Assembly (NCBI GenBank): GCA_031291175.1
Contig: JARLJO010000017.1
Location: 1 to 64,000, forward strand
DNA length: 64,000 bases
Direction: 5' to 3'
From: Gammaproteobacteria bacterium
GTDB lineage: Bacteria; Pseudomonadota; Gammaproteobacteria; DSM-16500
The translations under genes were made by a program, and so were the position numbers. Below the pieces are notes generated by a model. It was not told where the DNA came from, did no database searches, and worked only from the letters and a program-made list of their open reading frames with translations. Positions 1 to 10,625 of the stretch are shown here, piece after piece (the stretch's first letter is position 1; each line of letters opens with the position of its first letter).

Positions 1-315
1 AGGGGTGAGCGGGCCGACAGACCATAGCATTGTAGGCTCACGACAGGCCATAGCATTGTTGGCTGGGCGCTTTTTGCGAAACGTAACACTTCATTACAAT
101 GTTGGGTTTTGCAAAAAGCGCTCAACCCAACAATGCTTAAAGCTTAACCACCCCACCCTACGTCCCGCGGCTTGTCCGCGGGATCCAGTGAGGTACTGAT
201 TTTTTATTAAATCATATTAGTAAATTGAGATGGCATCGACATTGAAATAAAATTACCACTTTCGACCGCTGTACCCAGATTCACAGCGAGCAATTAAATT
301 TAAGGTCAAAATGCT
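1..315. repeat. intergenic region with dispersed palindromic repeats
   Basis: No gene is supported in this stretch. Positions 59-135 form a long imperfect hairpin in which gctttttgcgaaac is answered by gttttgcaaaaagcgc; a sister copy lies at 11979-12055 with the same loop-side sequence acttcatta. Positions 161-187 hold cgtcccgcggcttg followed by tccgcgggatccag, a palindrome around ccgcgg whose near-identical copy ends the tandem array at about 11949-11974. An open frame at 5-199 runs through these repeats and has no ribosome binding site or recognisable protein character, so it is not called. Confidence 0.6.
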
Positions 316-1728
316 ATGCTATTTTCATCACCGTTTTTTATATTTATTTTTTTCCCGCTATTTCTGTTTTTATTTTTCATAGCCGGTGCGAAATTACGCG
401 ATTACGTTCTATTAACAGGCAGTCTCGGATTTTATTTATGGGGCGAACCCACGTTTTGTCTTATCGCCATTGCCTCCGCCCTACTCGATTATGGCTTATG
501 CAAAATCATTTACCGTTTGGGTGTTAAAAACAACCAGGCCAAGCGCTACGTCGCGATCGGTATCATAGCCAACTTAGCCATTTTATTTTATTACAAATAC
601 ACCAATTTCATGGTGAGCAGCATCACACAACTCATCCCTGGCGGAAAATATCACTTCGAATTCTTCGATATCATTTTACCCATTGGGGTATCCTTTATTG
701 TCTTTGAAAAAATCACCTATATTATCGATGTCTATCGCGGTACAGGCAAACCAGCCGAAGGTATCGTGAAATACCTCAACTATGTTTTTCTTTTCCCAAA
801 ACTGCTCGCCGGCCCCATCATTAAATATCATGAAATCGAACAACAACTCCATCACAGAAAAAACTCACTCGATGACATCGGCGCAGGCTTTAAACGCTTC
901 ATCCGCGGCCTCATCAAAAAAGTCTTAATCGCTGATACCTGTGGCGAAGTGGTCAATCAAGTATTTGATCTTCCCGCCAACCAATTGGGATTCAGCCATG
1001 CATGGCTTGGCATCATTTGCTTTACCTTACAAATTTACTTCGACTTCTCAGGCTATTCTGACATGGCATTAGGCATTGCCAAGATGCTAGGGTTTCGTTT
1101 GCGAGAAAATTTTAACCTGCCCTACATCGCCACCAGCTTCACCGATTTTTGGCGCCGTTGGCATATTTCGCTTTCCACCTGGATTCGTGAATATCTTTAT
1201 ATCCCGCTCGGCGGAAGTCGCGTCACCCAAACACGCATGTATCTTAATTTGTGGATTTGCTTTTTACTCTCCGGCCTTTGGCATGGCGCCAATTGGACGT
1301 TTGTATTATGGGGCGCATACAACGGCTTATTTTTAGTATTAGATAAAGTGTTTTGGCTGAAAGCGAGCGACCGCCTGCCCTCCCTATTCCGTGCCGTGCT
1401 CACCTTGTTTTTTGTCATGATAGGCTGGGTCATCTTTCGTTCGAGTAATTTCGACCAAATACACTATTATTTAAAAACACTTATAAATCCCATGCAATCA
1501 GGACATGCATACATCGATATCACTCCCGATATTATGTTAAGCATACTGGTAGGTTCCACACTCGCCTTAGCCGCTTTATTGCCAGGCTATGCCAACATCA
1601 GTCGCGTTTATGCCAATTGGCACTGGCGATTTTCTCTTGAGAGCGTTGTATTTAGTGTCTTTGGCTTTTTTTGCATCTGTAAAATAGTCGGTGTTTCGTT
1701 CAATCCATTTTTGTATTTTAGGTTTTAA
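316..1728 (+). CDS. MBOAT-family O-acyltransferase (AlgI-like)
   Basis: This 470-residue polytopic membrane protein belongs to the MBOAT family. AlgI-type members pass acetyl groups across the inner membrane for O-acetylation of an exopolysaccharide or cell-wall glycan. The N-terminus is a run of Phe/Leu-rich membrane segments. The family core is visible as DFWRRWHISLSTWIREYLYI (about residues 278-297) and SGLWHGANWTF (about 319-329), where the His is the presumed catalytic residue. Length fits AlgI/PatA. The stop is followed three bases later by an AlgX/AlgJ-like gene, so the two form an acetylation pair. The acceptor glycan cannot be read from sequence. Confidence 0.88.
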   Translation: MLFSSPFFIFIFFPLFLFLFFIAGAKLRDYVLLTGSLGFYLWGEPTFCLIAIASALLDYGLCKIIYRLGVKNNQAKRYVAIGIIANLAILFYYKYTNFMVSSITQLIPGGKYHFEFFDIILPIGVSFIVFEKITYIIDVYRGTGKPAEGIVKYLNYVFLFPKLLAGPIIKYHEIEQQLHHRKNSLDDIGAGFKRFIRGLIKKVLIADTCGEVVNQVFDLPANQLGFSHAWLGIICFTLQIYFDFSGYSDMALGIAKMLGFRLRENFNLPYIATSFTDFWRRWHISLSTWIREYLYIPLGGSRVTQTRMYLNLWICFLLSGLWHGANWTFVLWGAYNGLFLVLDKVFWLKASDRLPSLFRAVLTLFFVMIGWVIFRSSNFDQIHYYLKTLINPMQSGHAYIDITPDIMLSILVGSTLALAALLPGYANISRVYANWHWRFSLESVVFSVFGFFCICKIVGVSFNPFLYFRF

Positions 1729-1731
1729 CCG

Positions 1732-2961
1732 ATGAAAAATTTATTCTTTCGCTACAACTTGCTGTGGATATTATTACTGGCGATTGTATTTTTACCGACG
1801 GCGTTAGTGAGATTAAAGCATGCTCCTCACCACCGTCATAATCCGCTTTTAAAAATCCTGGATGTCGAATTGACTGGTGTGACCGATACCATTACACCAC
1901 CACCATTTGACTTGGCACATATCCGTTCGCACGAAGTACAAAAGTATCTCGAAGACAAATGGACAAAAAACCTGCCCATGCGTAATTGGCTAGTCAAACT
2001 CAATAATCAGATTTTTTATTCTTGGCTGAAAAAATCTTATAGCATCAACGGTCAGTTAGTCGTTGGAAAATCCAACCAATTATTTGAATTAGCCTACATC
2101 AAAGACCATTGCGATTTTGAGAATGCCCTCGCCAGAAAAAAATCCGACCTGCCAGCCTGGGCTGATAAAGTGAAAAAAATGAGTGATTATTTCCACGCTC
2201 AAGGCAAAACATTTTTGTATGTCATGACGCCGTCAAAAGCCGAGTACATGCCAGAAGCCATTCCCAACCGTTTTCATTGCAAAGCCACTGACACGAATGT
2301 CCTGATTAATTACATGGAAAAATTATTAACGGATCGCAAAGTGCCCGTGGTCAATACCGCCAATCTCATGCAACCTGCAACGCAATATTATAAGACACCT
2401 ATGTTTCCAGAGGGCGGCACACACTGGAACTATCTGGGCGCAAGTGTCGGCGCCAATGCCATCATTAACGCCATTAATCAAAATAGCGTGACGCCCCTGC
2501 CTCCATTGCGATTCCAATACCATCTGACCAATGCACCGGAAGGAACCGATACGGATCTTTTTTCTCTATTAAATTTATTGAAGCCAACTTTAACTTACCG
2601 TGTTCCGAAGGTGGAATATCTGCTGCAGACACCAGCGCATCGAGCCATGACAGCCACGATTATTGGCGGTAGCTTTTGTGGGCAACTCATCGATGCTTTT
2701 TTAAAGAACCGCACTTTTTCAGAAGTGGATTTTTATCGTTATTTTAAACTGGAGCATAGTCATTTTATCAATGCCACAGAGCCACCGCTTATCAAGCCGG
2801 TTAATCCCAACGAAATGGCTTCATTGGACGCAATTTTAAACGCGGATGTCGTCATTTTAGAAGAAAACTCCGCCGTCATTGGTTCCAACCATGGCGACCT
2901 TTTATTCAATACCTTAGATAAGCTCGTTTTCAGCAAAAAGAGCCATGGCCCTGTAGCGTAA
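1732..2961 (+). CDS. AlgX/AlgJ-like SGNH-family acetyltransferase partner
   Basis: The 409-residue product has one N-terminal membrane anchor (residues 8-25) followed by a periplasmic domain of the DHHW/AlgX type. Visible family signatures are FLYVMTPSKAEYMPE (about 162-176) and a THWNYLGA block near residue 235, which carries the His expected in the active site. In alginate-like systems such proteins transfer the acetyl group exported by the MBOAT partner onto the polysaccharide. The gene starts three bases after the MBOAT stop, implying translational coupling. A nucleophile Ser is not securely assigned by eye, so catalysis is inferred from the family and neighbour. Confidence 0.75.
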   Translation: MKNLFFRYNLLWILLLAIVFLPTALVRLKHAPHHRHNPLLKILDVELTGVTDTITPPPFDLAHIRSHEVQKYLEDKWTKNLPMRNWLVKLNNQIFYSWLKKSYSINGQLVVGKSNQLFELAYIKDHCDFENALARKKSDLPAWADKVKKMSDYFHAQGKTFLYVMTPSKAEYMPEAIPNRFHCKATDTNVLINYMEKLLTDRKVPVVNTANLMQPATQYYKTPMFPEGGTHWNYLGASVGANAIINAINQNSVTPLPPLRFQYHLTNAPEGTDTDLFSLLNLLKPTLTYRVPKVEYLLQTPAHRAMTATIIGGSFCGQLIDAFLKNRTFSEVDFYRYFKLEHSHFINATEPPLIKPVNPNEMASLDAILNADVVILEENSAVIGSNHGDLLFNTLDKLVFSKKSHGPVA

Positions 2962-3053
2962 ACGTCATCCGCCCCTAAGTTCTATTAATCCAAATAAAAT
3001 AATAGTATTATTCGGGGCTTTATCTCCAAAAATCATAAGATGAGGGACCGAAT

Positions 3054-4214
3054 ATGCAGAAAGACTATCTTTTTACCTCTGAATCCGTATCAGAAGGTCA
3101 TCCCGATAAAATTGCTGACCAAATTTCAGACGCTATTTTAGATGCAATGCTTGAGCAAGATAATAGAGCTCGCGTTGCATGCGAAACTTTCGTCAAAACC
3201 GGCATGGTACTAGTGGGTGGCGAAGTGACAACCACAGCCTGGGTTGATATTGAACAAATTACCCGTAATGTGGTACGTGACATTGGCTATAACAGTTCAG
3301 AAATTGGTTTTGACTGGGAATCCTGCGCGGTCATGTCTGCAATCGGCAAACAATCCCCTGACATCGCTCAAGGTGTTGACCGCCTCAAAGAAGAAGAACA
3401 AGGTGCGGGTGACCAAGGCCTAATGTTCGGATACGCAACTAATGAAACCGCTGGCCTCATGCCTGCACCGATTTTTTACGCACATGAATTGGTTAAGCGC
3501 CAAGCGAAACTCCGCAAAAATGGCGCACTGAAATGGTTACGCCCAGACGCAAAAAGCCAAATTACTTTTCAATATGTGAATGACAAACCAGTTGGCATTG
3601 ATACAGTTGTCTTATCCACACAACACCATCCAGACATCAGTCACGCTGATTTAACAGAAGCGGTCATTGAAGAAATCATCAAACCCACCTTGCCCAAAGA
3701 ATGGATCAACAAAGACACACGCTATTTAGTGAACCCTACCGGTCGTTTTGTGATTGGCGGACCACTCGGTGACTGTGGTCTTACCGGCCGTAAAATCATT
3801 GTGGATACCTACGGCGGTATGTCACGTCACGGTGGCGGTTGCTTCTCAGGCAAAGATCCATCCAAGGTAGATCGCTCTGCGGCTTACGCTTGCCGTTATG
3901 TTGCAAAAAATATCGTGGCAGCAGGATTAGCCGATCGTTGTGAAATTCAAATTTCCTACGCGATTGGTGTGGCAGAACCCACCTCCATTCACGTGGATAC
4001 ATTCGGCACCGGTAAAATTCCGAACCGTGAAATCATCAAACTCATCCGCGAAAACTTTGACTTACGCCCTTACGGCATTATCAAAATGTTAGACCTGATG
4101 AAACCCATGTATCGCCAAACAGCAAGCTATGGTCACTTTGGCCGTGATGACTTGAATGTCAGCTGGGAAGCCACAGATAAAGCCGCGACATTAAAACAAG
4201 CCGCCAATCTGTAA
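3054..4214 (+). CDS. metK: S-adenosylmethionine synthetase
   Basis: MetK makes S-adenosylmethionine from methionine and ATP in the cytoplasm. At 386 residues it has the normal length. The N-terminus [20 protein letters not shown], the hexapeptide GAGDQG (about residues 117-122) and the P-loop-like [16 protein letters not shown] segment (about 261-276) are diagnostic; Cys replaces the more usual Ala in GGGAFSGKD. The start is supported by gagggac upstream. It is the first gene of a metK-ahcY-metH-metF series that completes the activated methyl cycle. The 92 bases upstream show no SAM-riboswitch structure that I can recognise. Confidence 0.97.
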   Translation: MQKDYLFTSESVSEGHPDKIADQISDAILDAMLEQDNRARVACETFVKTGMVLVGGEVTTTAWVDIEQITRNVVRDIGYNSSEIGFDWESCAVMSAIGKQSPDIAQGVDRLKEEEQGAGDQGLMFGYATNETAGLMPAPIFYAHELVKRQAKLRKNGALKWLRPDAKSQITFQYVNDKPVGIDTVVLSTQHHPDISHADLTEAVIEEIIKPTLPKEWINKDTRYLVNPTGRFVIGGPLGDCGLTGRKIIVDTYGGMSRHGGGCFSGKDPSKVDRSAAYACRYVAKNIVAAGLADRCEIQISYAIGVAEPTSIHVDTFGTGKIPNREIIKLIRENFDLRPYGIIKMLDLMKPMYRQTASYGHFGRDDLNVSWEATDKAATLKQAANL

Positions 4215-4222
4215 CGAAAAAT

Positions 4223-4244
4223 GTGGGGTGGCTCACCGCCCCAC
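4223..4244 (+). other. intercistronic hairpin between metK and ahcY
   Basis: The sequence gtggggtgg-ctca-ccgccccac forms a nine-pair stem with one G-T wobble and a four-base loop, nine bases after the metK stop. It is not followed by a T-run (ttcatctt), so it is not a canonical terminator. It may stabilise mRNA or moderate readthrough into ahcY. It does not match the SAH riboswitch consensus known upstream of ahcY in other proteobacteria. Confidence 0.5.
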
Positions 4245-4268
4245 TTCATCTTAATAAAGGAACTCACC

Positions 4269-5582
4269 ATGCAAGCAGAAGCTCTAAAGACAAACACCAC
4301 CGATTTTAAAGTTGCTGATCTTTCCCTAGCGGATTGGGGTCGCAAAGAAATTCGCATTGCTGAAACAGAAATGCCAGGCTTAATGTCACTACGCCAAACC
4401 TACAAAGGCAAAAACCCACTGAAGGGTGCACGCATCGTCGGTTGCCTACACATGACAGTACAAACCGCTGTTTTGATCGAAACTCTCATTGATTTAGGCG
4501 CAGAAGTGCGTTGGTCATCTTGCAATATTTTTTCCACACAAGATCACGCCGCAGCAGCGATTGCAAAAGCGGGCATCCCAGTATTCGCTTGGAAAGGCGA
4601 AACAGAAGAAGAATATTGGTGGTGCGTAGAACAAACCATCAAAGGCCCTAACGGCTGGCAGCCTAATTTGATCTTGGATGATGGCGGCGACTTAACCGTT
4701 TTAATTCATGAAAAATATCCAGAAATTTTAAAGAACATTAAAGGCTTATCCGAAGAAACCACCACCGGCGTGCACCGTCTTTATGAAATGCATAAAGCAG
4801 GCCAATTAAAAGTCCCAGCAATCAATGTGAACGACTGCGTTACCAAATCCAAATTTGATAATCTGTATGGTTGCCGCGAATCCCTGGTAGATGGCATCAA
4901 ACGCGCAACTGACGTCATGATTGCCGGCAAAATTGCTATCGTGTGTGGTTATGGCGATGTGGGTAAAGGCAGCGCACAATCCTTACGTGGCTTAGGTGCG
5001 ACAGTTTGGATCACCGAAGTCGATCCTATTTGCGCATTACAAGCAGCAATGGAAGGCTATCGTGTTGTCACCATGGATAATGCAGCCGCTGTCGGTAACA
5101 TCTTTGTCACAGCGACAGGCAACATGAATGTGATTACACATGAACACATGTTAAAAATGCAAGACCAGGCGATTGTTTGCAACATTGGTCACTTTGATTC
5201 TGAAATCGACATTGCATCTTTACGTCAATACACCTGGGAAAACATCAAACCCCAAGTTGACCATGTTATCTTCCCTGACGGCAAACGCATTATTGTGTTA
5301 GCTGAAGGTCGTTTAGTGAATCTCGGTTGTGGCACGGGTCATCCTAGCTTTGTGATGTCGACTTCTTTCACCAACCAAGTATTGGCACAATTAGAATTAT
5401 GGCAACATGCTGACAAATATGAAGTTGGCGTACACGTTTTACCAAAACATTTAGATGAAATGGTAGCGCGTTTACACCTGCAAAAATTGGGTGTTACCTT
5501 AACCAAGCTCACCAAAGAACAAGCAGAGTACCTCAGTATTTCTGTTGATGGTCCATTCAAACCAGACCATTATCGTTACTAA
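4269..5582 (+). CDS. ahcY: adenosylhomocysteinase
   Basis: AhcY hydrolyses S-adenosylhomocysteine to adenosine and homocysteine with bound NAD, removing the product inhibitor of methyltransferases. The 437-residue protein starts at ATG 4269, preceded by aaagga; an in-frame extension to 4221 runs through the hairpin and is not used. It shows the NAD-binding [15 protein letters not shown] segment (about residues 232-246), the [13 protein letters not shown] substrate region and the C-terminal KPDHYRY typical of the family. It follows metK by 54 bases and precedes metH. Having AhcY rather than Pfs/LuxS defines the route from SAH to homocysteine here. Confidence 0.97.
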   Translation: MQAEALKTNTTDFKVADLSLADWGRKEIRIAETEMPGLMSLRQTYKGKNPLKGARIVGCLHMTVQTAVLIETLIDLGAEVRWSSCNIFSTQDHAAAAIAKAGIPVFAWKGETEEEYWWCVEQTIKGPNGWQPNLILDDGGDLTVLIHEKYPEILKNIKGLSEETTTGVHRLYEMHKAGQLKVPAINVNDCVTKSKFDNLYGCRESLVDGIKRATDVMIAGKIAIVCGYGDVGKGSAQSLRGLGATVWITEVDPICALQAAMEGYRVVTMDNAAAVGNIFVTATGNMNVITHEHMLKMQDQAIVCNIGHFDSEIDIASLRQYTWENIKPQVDHVIFPDGKRIIVLAEGRLVNLGCGTGHPSFVMSTSFTNQVLAQLELWQHADKYEVGVHVLPKHLDEMVARLHLQKLGVTLTKLTKEQAEYLSISVDGPFKPDHYRY

Positions 5583-5716
5583 GATTTAACGCTATTTTCT
5601 ATCGCCTGCCTCGCGGGCGGTAGAAGATGGCGTCCCTTGTTTCTTTTATTTTCCTTTCAAACTCTCTATACTGCTAAGATTTTGTAACTTATTAGCTGTT
5701 AGGCGAGTCCAACTGT

Positions 5717-8700
5717 ATGAATCCGCAAGAAATTAAGCAATATCTCGAACAAGCACTCAAAGAACGTATCCTCGTGCTTGATGGCGCCATGGGCACCATG
5801 ATCCAGCGCTATCAATTACAAGAGAACGATTATCGCGGTGTGCGTTTCAGTGATTATCCGCACGATTTAAAAGGCAATAATGATCTACTCTCCATTACCC
5901 AGCCCGATATCATTCGCGAAATTCATACTGCTTATCTCGAAGCAGGCGCTGACCTGATTGAAACCAACAGCTTCAATTCGACCGCCGTTGCCCTCGCCGA
6001 TTATCACATGTCAGATCTCGCCTACGAGTTCAACTTGACAGCGGCGCGCTTAGCCCGAGAATGCACCGATGCCATGACCAGGAAGACCCCTCATCAACCT
6101 CGTTTCGTTGTCGGTATTTTAGGCCCAACCAATCGCACAGCCTCGCTCTCGCCTAACGTAAATGATCCCGGTTTTCGTAATGTCTCGTTTGATGAACTCG
6201 TCAACGCTTACATGGATGCTATTGCTGGCTTAATCGATGGTGGCGCGCATATCTTAATGATAGAAACCATCTTCGATACCTTAAATTGCAAAGCCGCGAT
6301 TTTCGCCGTCGAAAAATTTTTTGCAGAAAATAATATCCACTTACCTTTAATGATTTCCGGCACCATCACCGATGCCAGTGGCCGCACTTTATCCGGTCAA
6401 ACGACTGCTGCCTTTTGGCACTCCGTCCGCCATGCCAAACCTTTAAGCATTGGTTTAAACTGCGCGCTAGGCGCAAGTGCGCTGCGCCCATACATTCAAG
6501 AATTATCCACTATCGCTGATACCTATATCAGCATGCATGCCAATGCAGGCTTGCCAAATGCATTTGGTGAATATGACGAAACCGCACGAGAAATGGCTGA
6601 TATCGTGCAAGCGTTCGTCACAGAAAAATTCATCAATATAGTCGGTGGCTGCTGCGGCACGACACCCGAACACATTCAGGCCATTGCTGAAAGCGTTAAT
6701 CAAAAGACACCGCGCAGCATACCTGTCATTCCCAAAGCTTGCCGTTTAAGTGGTCTAGAACCACTGACGATTGACGCGCACTCTCTCTTTGTGAATGTCG
6801 GCGAGCGCACCAATGTCACCGGCTCTCTGCGTTTTGCCGAACTCATCCGAAACGGCGACTATGCAACTGCACTGGATGTGGCACGTGACCAAGTGATTAA
6901 CGGCGCCCAAATCATCGACATCAATATGGATGAAGGCATGTTAGATGCGGAAGCCGCCATGGTGAAATTCTTAAGCCTGATCGCCGCAGAACCTGACATT
7001 TCACGCGTCCCTATCATGATTGACTCATCCAAATGGTCCGTCATTGAGGCTGGCTTAAAATGCATTCAAGGCAAAGGCATCATCAATTCCATCAGCTTAA
7101 AAGACGGTGAAGCCGCTTTCATCGAAAAAGCCATCTTAGCTAAACGTTACGGCGCCGCTGTTGTCGTCATGGCTTTCGATACCAATGGCCAAGCCGACAC
7201 CGAAGACCGCAAAGTCGAAATTTGCACGCGCTCCTATGATATCTTAGTCAATCAAGTTGACTTCCCACCGGAAGATATCATCTTTGATCCGAATATTTTT
7301 GCCGTTGCAACAGGTATTGAAGAACATAACAATTACGGCGTCGACTTTATTAATGCGACACGCCGCATCAAAGCCACCTTACCTTTTGCGCTAATCAGCG
7401 GCGGCGTTAGCAATGTTTCATTCGCATTTCGTGGCAACAACCCGATTCGCGAAGCCATCCACGCTGTGTTTCTCTATCATGCGATTCGTGCTGGCATGAG
7501 CATGGGCATTGTGAATGCAAGCAGTCTTGCTATCTATGCCGACATTCCTAAAGATTTATTGGTATTAGTAGAAGATGTGATTTTAAACCGACGCGAAGAT
7601 GCAACCGATCAACTCTTAGCTGTCGCCGATTCCGTAAAAGGCCAAACCAAAGCCAAGACCGAAGATTTAAGCTGGCGTGAAAAACCCATTGCCGAACGCC
7701 TCGCCTACTCGCTAGTCAAAGGCATCAATGCCTATATCACCGAAGATACCGAAGAAGCCCGCATCGCTCTTGGCAGTCCTCTTCTGGTCATCGAAGGCCC
7801 CTTGATGGATGGCATGAACATTGTGGGTGATTTATTTGGCGAGGGCAAAATGTTTCTGCCGCAAGTGGTCAAAAGCGCACGCGTGATGAAACAAGCCGTG
7901 GCCTATCTCATTCCCTATCTTGAAGAAGAAAAAGCCGGTAGCACAGAACAACACAAAGGCAAGATTCTCATGGCGACAGTCAAAGGTGACGTCCATGACA
8001 TTGGCAAAAACATTGTTGGCGTGGTTTTGCAATGTAACAATTATAAAGTCATTGATCTTGGCGTGATGGTTTCGTGTGAAAAAATATTAGAAGCCGCCAA
8101 ACGCGAACAGGTGGATATCATTGGCTTAAGCGGCTTGATCACCCCTTCACTGGAGGAAATGATCCATGTCGCAAAAGAAATGGAGCGCCTACAATTTACC
8201 CTACCTTTACTCATTGGCGGTGCCACCACCTCACGCGCGCATACTGCCATTAAAATTGAGCAACATTACTCAGGCGCGACCATCCATGTGGTCGATGCAT
8301 CACGCGCCGTGGGTGTTGCCAGTCAATTATTAAGTGATCATCAAAAAGAAGATTTCACGCAAAAAACGCGTGAAGAATACGCGAAACTCCGTGAGCGTCA
8401 TCACAACAAAAAATCTGAAAATGAATTGATCCCATTGGCTGAAGCCCGCAACAACAAAGCACCCATTCACTGGGCAACTTACACACCACCCAAACCGCAT
8501 TTTGTGGGCATTAAACAATTTGTTGAATACCCGCTAGCCGAATTAATTCATTGCATTGATTGGTCTCCCTTCTTTCAAGCGTGGGAATTAGCTGGAAGCT
8601 ATCCACAGATATTAAAAGATGAAGTGGTCGGTGCTGCGGCACAAAATTTATTTTCTGATGCCAAAGTCATGCTGGATCGAATTGTGCAAGATAAAAATAT

Positions 8701-9400
8701 CCAGGCAAAAGGCGTCATTGGCTTCTTCCCCGCCAATAGCATAGATGATGACATCGAGATTTACACCGATGAAAACCGCGATCAAGTATTAATGACCTTC
8801 CGCATGCTAAGACAACAAACTCGCAAAGCCCAGGGCAAACCTAACTTGTGTTTGGCCGACTTTGTTGCGCCTAAATCCAGCGGGATTTCCGACTACATCG
8901 GTGGCTTTGCCGTGACCGCAGGCATTGGCCTTGAAGACCTCATTGCCGAGTTTGAAAAAAATAACGATGAATACAATAGTATTCTCGCAAAAGCCTTAGC
9001 TGATCGCTTGGCAGAAGCTTTTGCTGAACACATGCATCTGCGCGTACGTAAAGAATTCTGGGGCTATCTCCCTCACGAAAACTTATCCAACGAAGAATTA
9101 ATCGCTGAAAAATACGTGGGTATTCGTCCAGCACCGGGCTACCCTGCCTGTCCTGATCACACGGATAAACCGCTACTCTTTTCATTATTAAATGCAGAAG
9201 AACACGCCTCCATGATGCTCACCGAAAATTTTGCCATGTTACCGGCCTCCTCAGTCAGTGGATTTTATTTTTCGCACCCCCAATCACAATACTTTGGTAT
9301 TGGTAAAATAAACCATGATCAAATCAATGATTACGCTAACCGCAAAGCAATGGATGTAGCGGATATCAAACGGTGGCTTGCGCCACACATTAATGAATAA
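5717..9400 (+). CDS. metH: cobalamin-dependent methionine synthase
   Basis: MetH methylates homocysteine using methyltetrahydrofolate and cobalamin. The 1227-residue length is full size, with all four modules in order: homocysteine domain from residue 1 with the zinc-binding [10 protein letters not shown] motif (about 310-319), pterin domain ([12 protein letters not shown], about 356-367), cobalamin domain with [11 protein letters not shown] (about 757-767, the axial His in DxHxxG), and the C-terminal reactivation domain with [12 protein letters not shown] (about 1136-1147). It sits 134 bases after ahcY and 11 bases before metF, which supplies its methyl donor. The cell must therefore obtain or make cobalamin. 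Confidence 0.97.
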   Translation: MNPQEIKQYLEQALKERILVLDGAMGTMIQRYQLQENDYRGVRFSDYPHDLKGNNDLLSITQPDIIREIHTAYLEAGADLIETNSFNSTAVALADYHMSDLAYEFNLTAARLARECTDAMTRKTPHQPRFVVGILGPTNRTASLSPNVNDPGFRNVSFDELVNAYMDAIAGLIDGGAHILMIETIFDTLNCKAAIFAVEKFFAENNIHLPLMISGTITDASGRTLSGQTTAAFWHSVRHAKPLSIGLNCALGASALRPYIQELSTIADTYISMHANAGLPNAFGEYDETAREMADIVQAFVTEKFINIVGGCCGTTPEHIQAIAESVNQKTPRSIPVIPKACRLSGLEPLTIDAHSLFVNVGERTNVTGSLRFAELIRNGDYATALDVARDQVINGAQIIDINMDEGMLDAEAAMVKFLSLIAAEPDISRVPIMIDSSKWSVIEAGLKCIQGKGIINSISLKDGEAAFIEKAILAKRYGAAVVVMAFDTNGQADTEDRKVEICTRSYDILVNQVDFPPEDIIFDPNIFAVATGIEEHNNYGVDFINATRRIKATLPFALISGGVSNVSFAFRGNNPIREAIHAVFLYHAIRAGMSMGIVNASSLAIYADIPKDLLVLVEDVILNRREDATDQLLAVADSVKGQTKAKTEDLSWREKPIAERLAYSLVKGINAYITEDTEEARIALGSPLLVIEGPLMDGMNIVGDLFGEGKMFLPQVVKSARVMKQAVAYLIPYLEEEKAGSTEQHKGKILMATVKGDVHDIGKNIVGVVLQCNNYKVIDLGVMVSCEKILEAAKREQVDIIGLSGLITPSLEEMIHVAKEMERLQFTLPLLIGGATTSRAHTAIKIEQHYSGATIHVVDASRAVGVASQLLSDHQKEDFTQKTREEYAKLRERHHNKKSENELIPLAEARNNKAPIHWATYTPPKPHFVGIKQFVEYPLAELIHCIDWSPFFQAWELAGSYPQILKDEVVGAAAQNLFSDAKVMLDRIVQDKNIQAKGVIGFFPANSIDDDIEIYTDENRDQVLMTFRMLRQQTRKAQGKPNLCLADFVAPKSSGISDYIGGFAVTAGIGLEDLIAEFEKNNDEYNSILAKALADRLAEAFAEHMHLRVRKEFWGYLPHENLSNEELIAEKYVGIRPAPGYPACPDHTDKPLLFSLLNAEEHASMMLTENFAMLPASSVSGFYFSHPQSQYFGIGKINHDQINDYANRKAMDVADIKRWLAPHINE

Positions 9401-9411
9401 GGGAATAGGCT

Positions 9412-10278
9412 ATGTCTTACCATTTGAGTTTTGAATTTTTTCCGCCGAAAACGATTGATGGAAAAGCAAACTTAGAAAAGAATGCATTATTGTTAATGGC
9501 TGAAGCACCGCAATTTTTTTCAGTTACATTTGGCGCGGGTGGCGGAACGCGAGAAGGCACCATAGATGCCGTTAAAATGCTGCACGAAAAAACGGCTATT
9601 CCTGTTGCTCCACATCTTGCTTGCGTGGGTTCCATACGAGAAGAAATCATCGCTATTTTGCAAGAGTACAAAGCGTTAGGCGTAAGACGCATCGTTGCTT
9701 TACGAGGCGATATGCCCTCTGGCATGGGACAAGCTGGCGATTTAAAATTTGCTAGCGAATTAGTGGCGCTCATTCGCGAAACCACACAAGACCATTTTCA
9801 CATTGAAGTCGCCGCCTATCCTGAATGTCACCCCCAGGCAAAAAATGCTGAGAGCGACATTTTAAACTTCAAGAAAAAAGTCGATGCCGGTGCTAACAGT
9901 GCGATCACACAATACTTCTTTAACCCTGATGCCTATTTTTATTTTTTAGATCACTGCGCGAAACACGGTATTTTCATTCCCATCACACCCGGCATTATGC
10001 CGATTACCCAGTTCGGTCGACTACAGCGTTTTTCGGACATGTGTGGCGCGGAAATTCCGCGATGGATACGTTGTCGATTAGAATCCTATGGAGACGACAT
10101 CCTGTCTCAGCAAAGCTTTGGTCTTGAAGTGGTGCATCATTTGTGCGAACGATTATTGGCTGGTGGTGCGCCTGGATTGCATTTCTACACATTAAATCAT
10201 GCAGAAAGCAGTTTAGCCCTCTTGAAAATGTTCAACAATATTTCGACACCAAAACGACCTCGTATCAAAACCATATAA
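9412..10278 (+). CDS. metF: 5,10-methylenetetrahydrofolate reductase
   Basis: MetF is a flavoprotein that reduces methylene-THF to methyl-THF for MetH. The 288-residue product begins LSFEFFPPKT, the family signature with the catalytic Glu, and contains LRGD (about 101-104) and the QYFFNPDAY segment (about 165-173). It is co-oriented with metH and separated by 11 bases containing aaggga. Its last 27 codons are duplicated as a diverged remnant at 11688-11771, downstream of an oppositely oriented acyltransferase gene, which suggests that the 3' end of metF was an insertion or recombination point. Confidence 0.96.
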   Translation: MSYHLSFEFFPPKTIDGKANLEKNALLLMAEAPQFFSVTFGAGGGTREGTIDAVKMLHEKTAIPVAPHLACVGSIREEIIAILQEYKALGVRRIVALRGDMPSGMGQAGDLKFASELVALIRETTQDHFHIEVAAYPECHPQAKNAESDILNFKKKVDAGANSAITQYFFNPDAYFYFLDHCAKHGIFIPITPGIMPITQFGRLQRFSDMCGAEIPRWIRCRLESYGDDILSQQSFGLEVVHHLCERLLAGGAPGLHFYTLNHAESSLALLKMFNNISTPKRPRIKTI

Positions 10279-10279
10279 T

Positions 10280-10625
10280 TCGTCGCTTTGGACACCGAAG
10301 TGAACATCATGGCGCCGACTCGAAATCGGACGGGGTACGAAATAGATATTATTTTTAATGCGCTAGATTCGTATTTATCAAAGCGTGATTAAAGTTTATA
10401 AAAATCCCTCTCAATCCCCCTTTTCAAGGGGGGAAGTGCTGAAGATTCGCATTAGTGTTCACTTTTGAGCCTGAGTGCCTTGATTAATCTTGATCCCTTC
10501 GAAATGGGTCCCCGCCTACGTGGGGATGACGAGAATTTATATAAATTTGCGGGACACTAGTGCGCCAGCGCAGAGAATGGCAATGAAGAAGAATTCCTCA
10601 TTTTGTATTGCTTGAAAAAATAAGT
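10280..10625. repeat. intergenic repeat remnants downstream of metF
   Basis: No gene is seen. The stretch contains a short hairpin around tcccccttttcaaggggga (about 10418-10436), another around ccccgcctacgtgggg (about 10509-10524), and a segment near 10533-10576 (atttatataaatttgcgg, then actagtgcgccagcgc) resembling two adjacent segments near 42205-42300. These look like decayed copies of short dispersed repeats. The first bases after metF show residual similarity to the bases that follow the metF remnant at 11771. Confidence 0.45.

Noticed and set aside
5..199. Open frame of 64 codons at the left edge
   Set aside because: It runs through the palindromic repeats, lacks a ribosome binding site and has no protein-like pattern.
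4215..4268. SAH riboswitch before ahcY
   Set aside because: Only a simple hairpin is present; the conserved core of the SAH aptamer is not recognisable.
4221..4268. Longer N-terminus for AhcY from ATG 4221
   Set aside because: The extension is translated hairpin sequence, and the ATG at 4269 has a good ribosome binding site and matches the family start.
8940..9785. Minus-strand open frames opposite metH and metF
   Set aside because: They overlap fully conserved enzyme genes and have no independent support.
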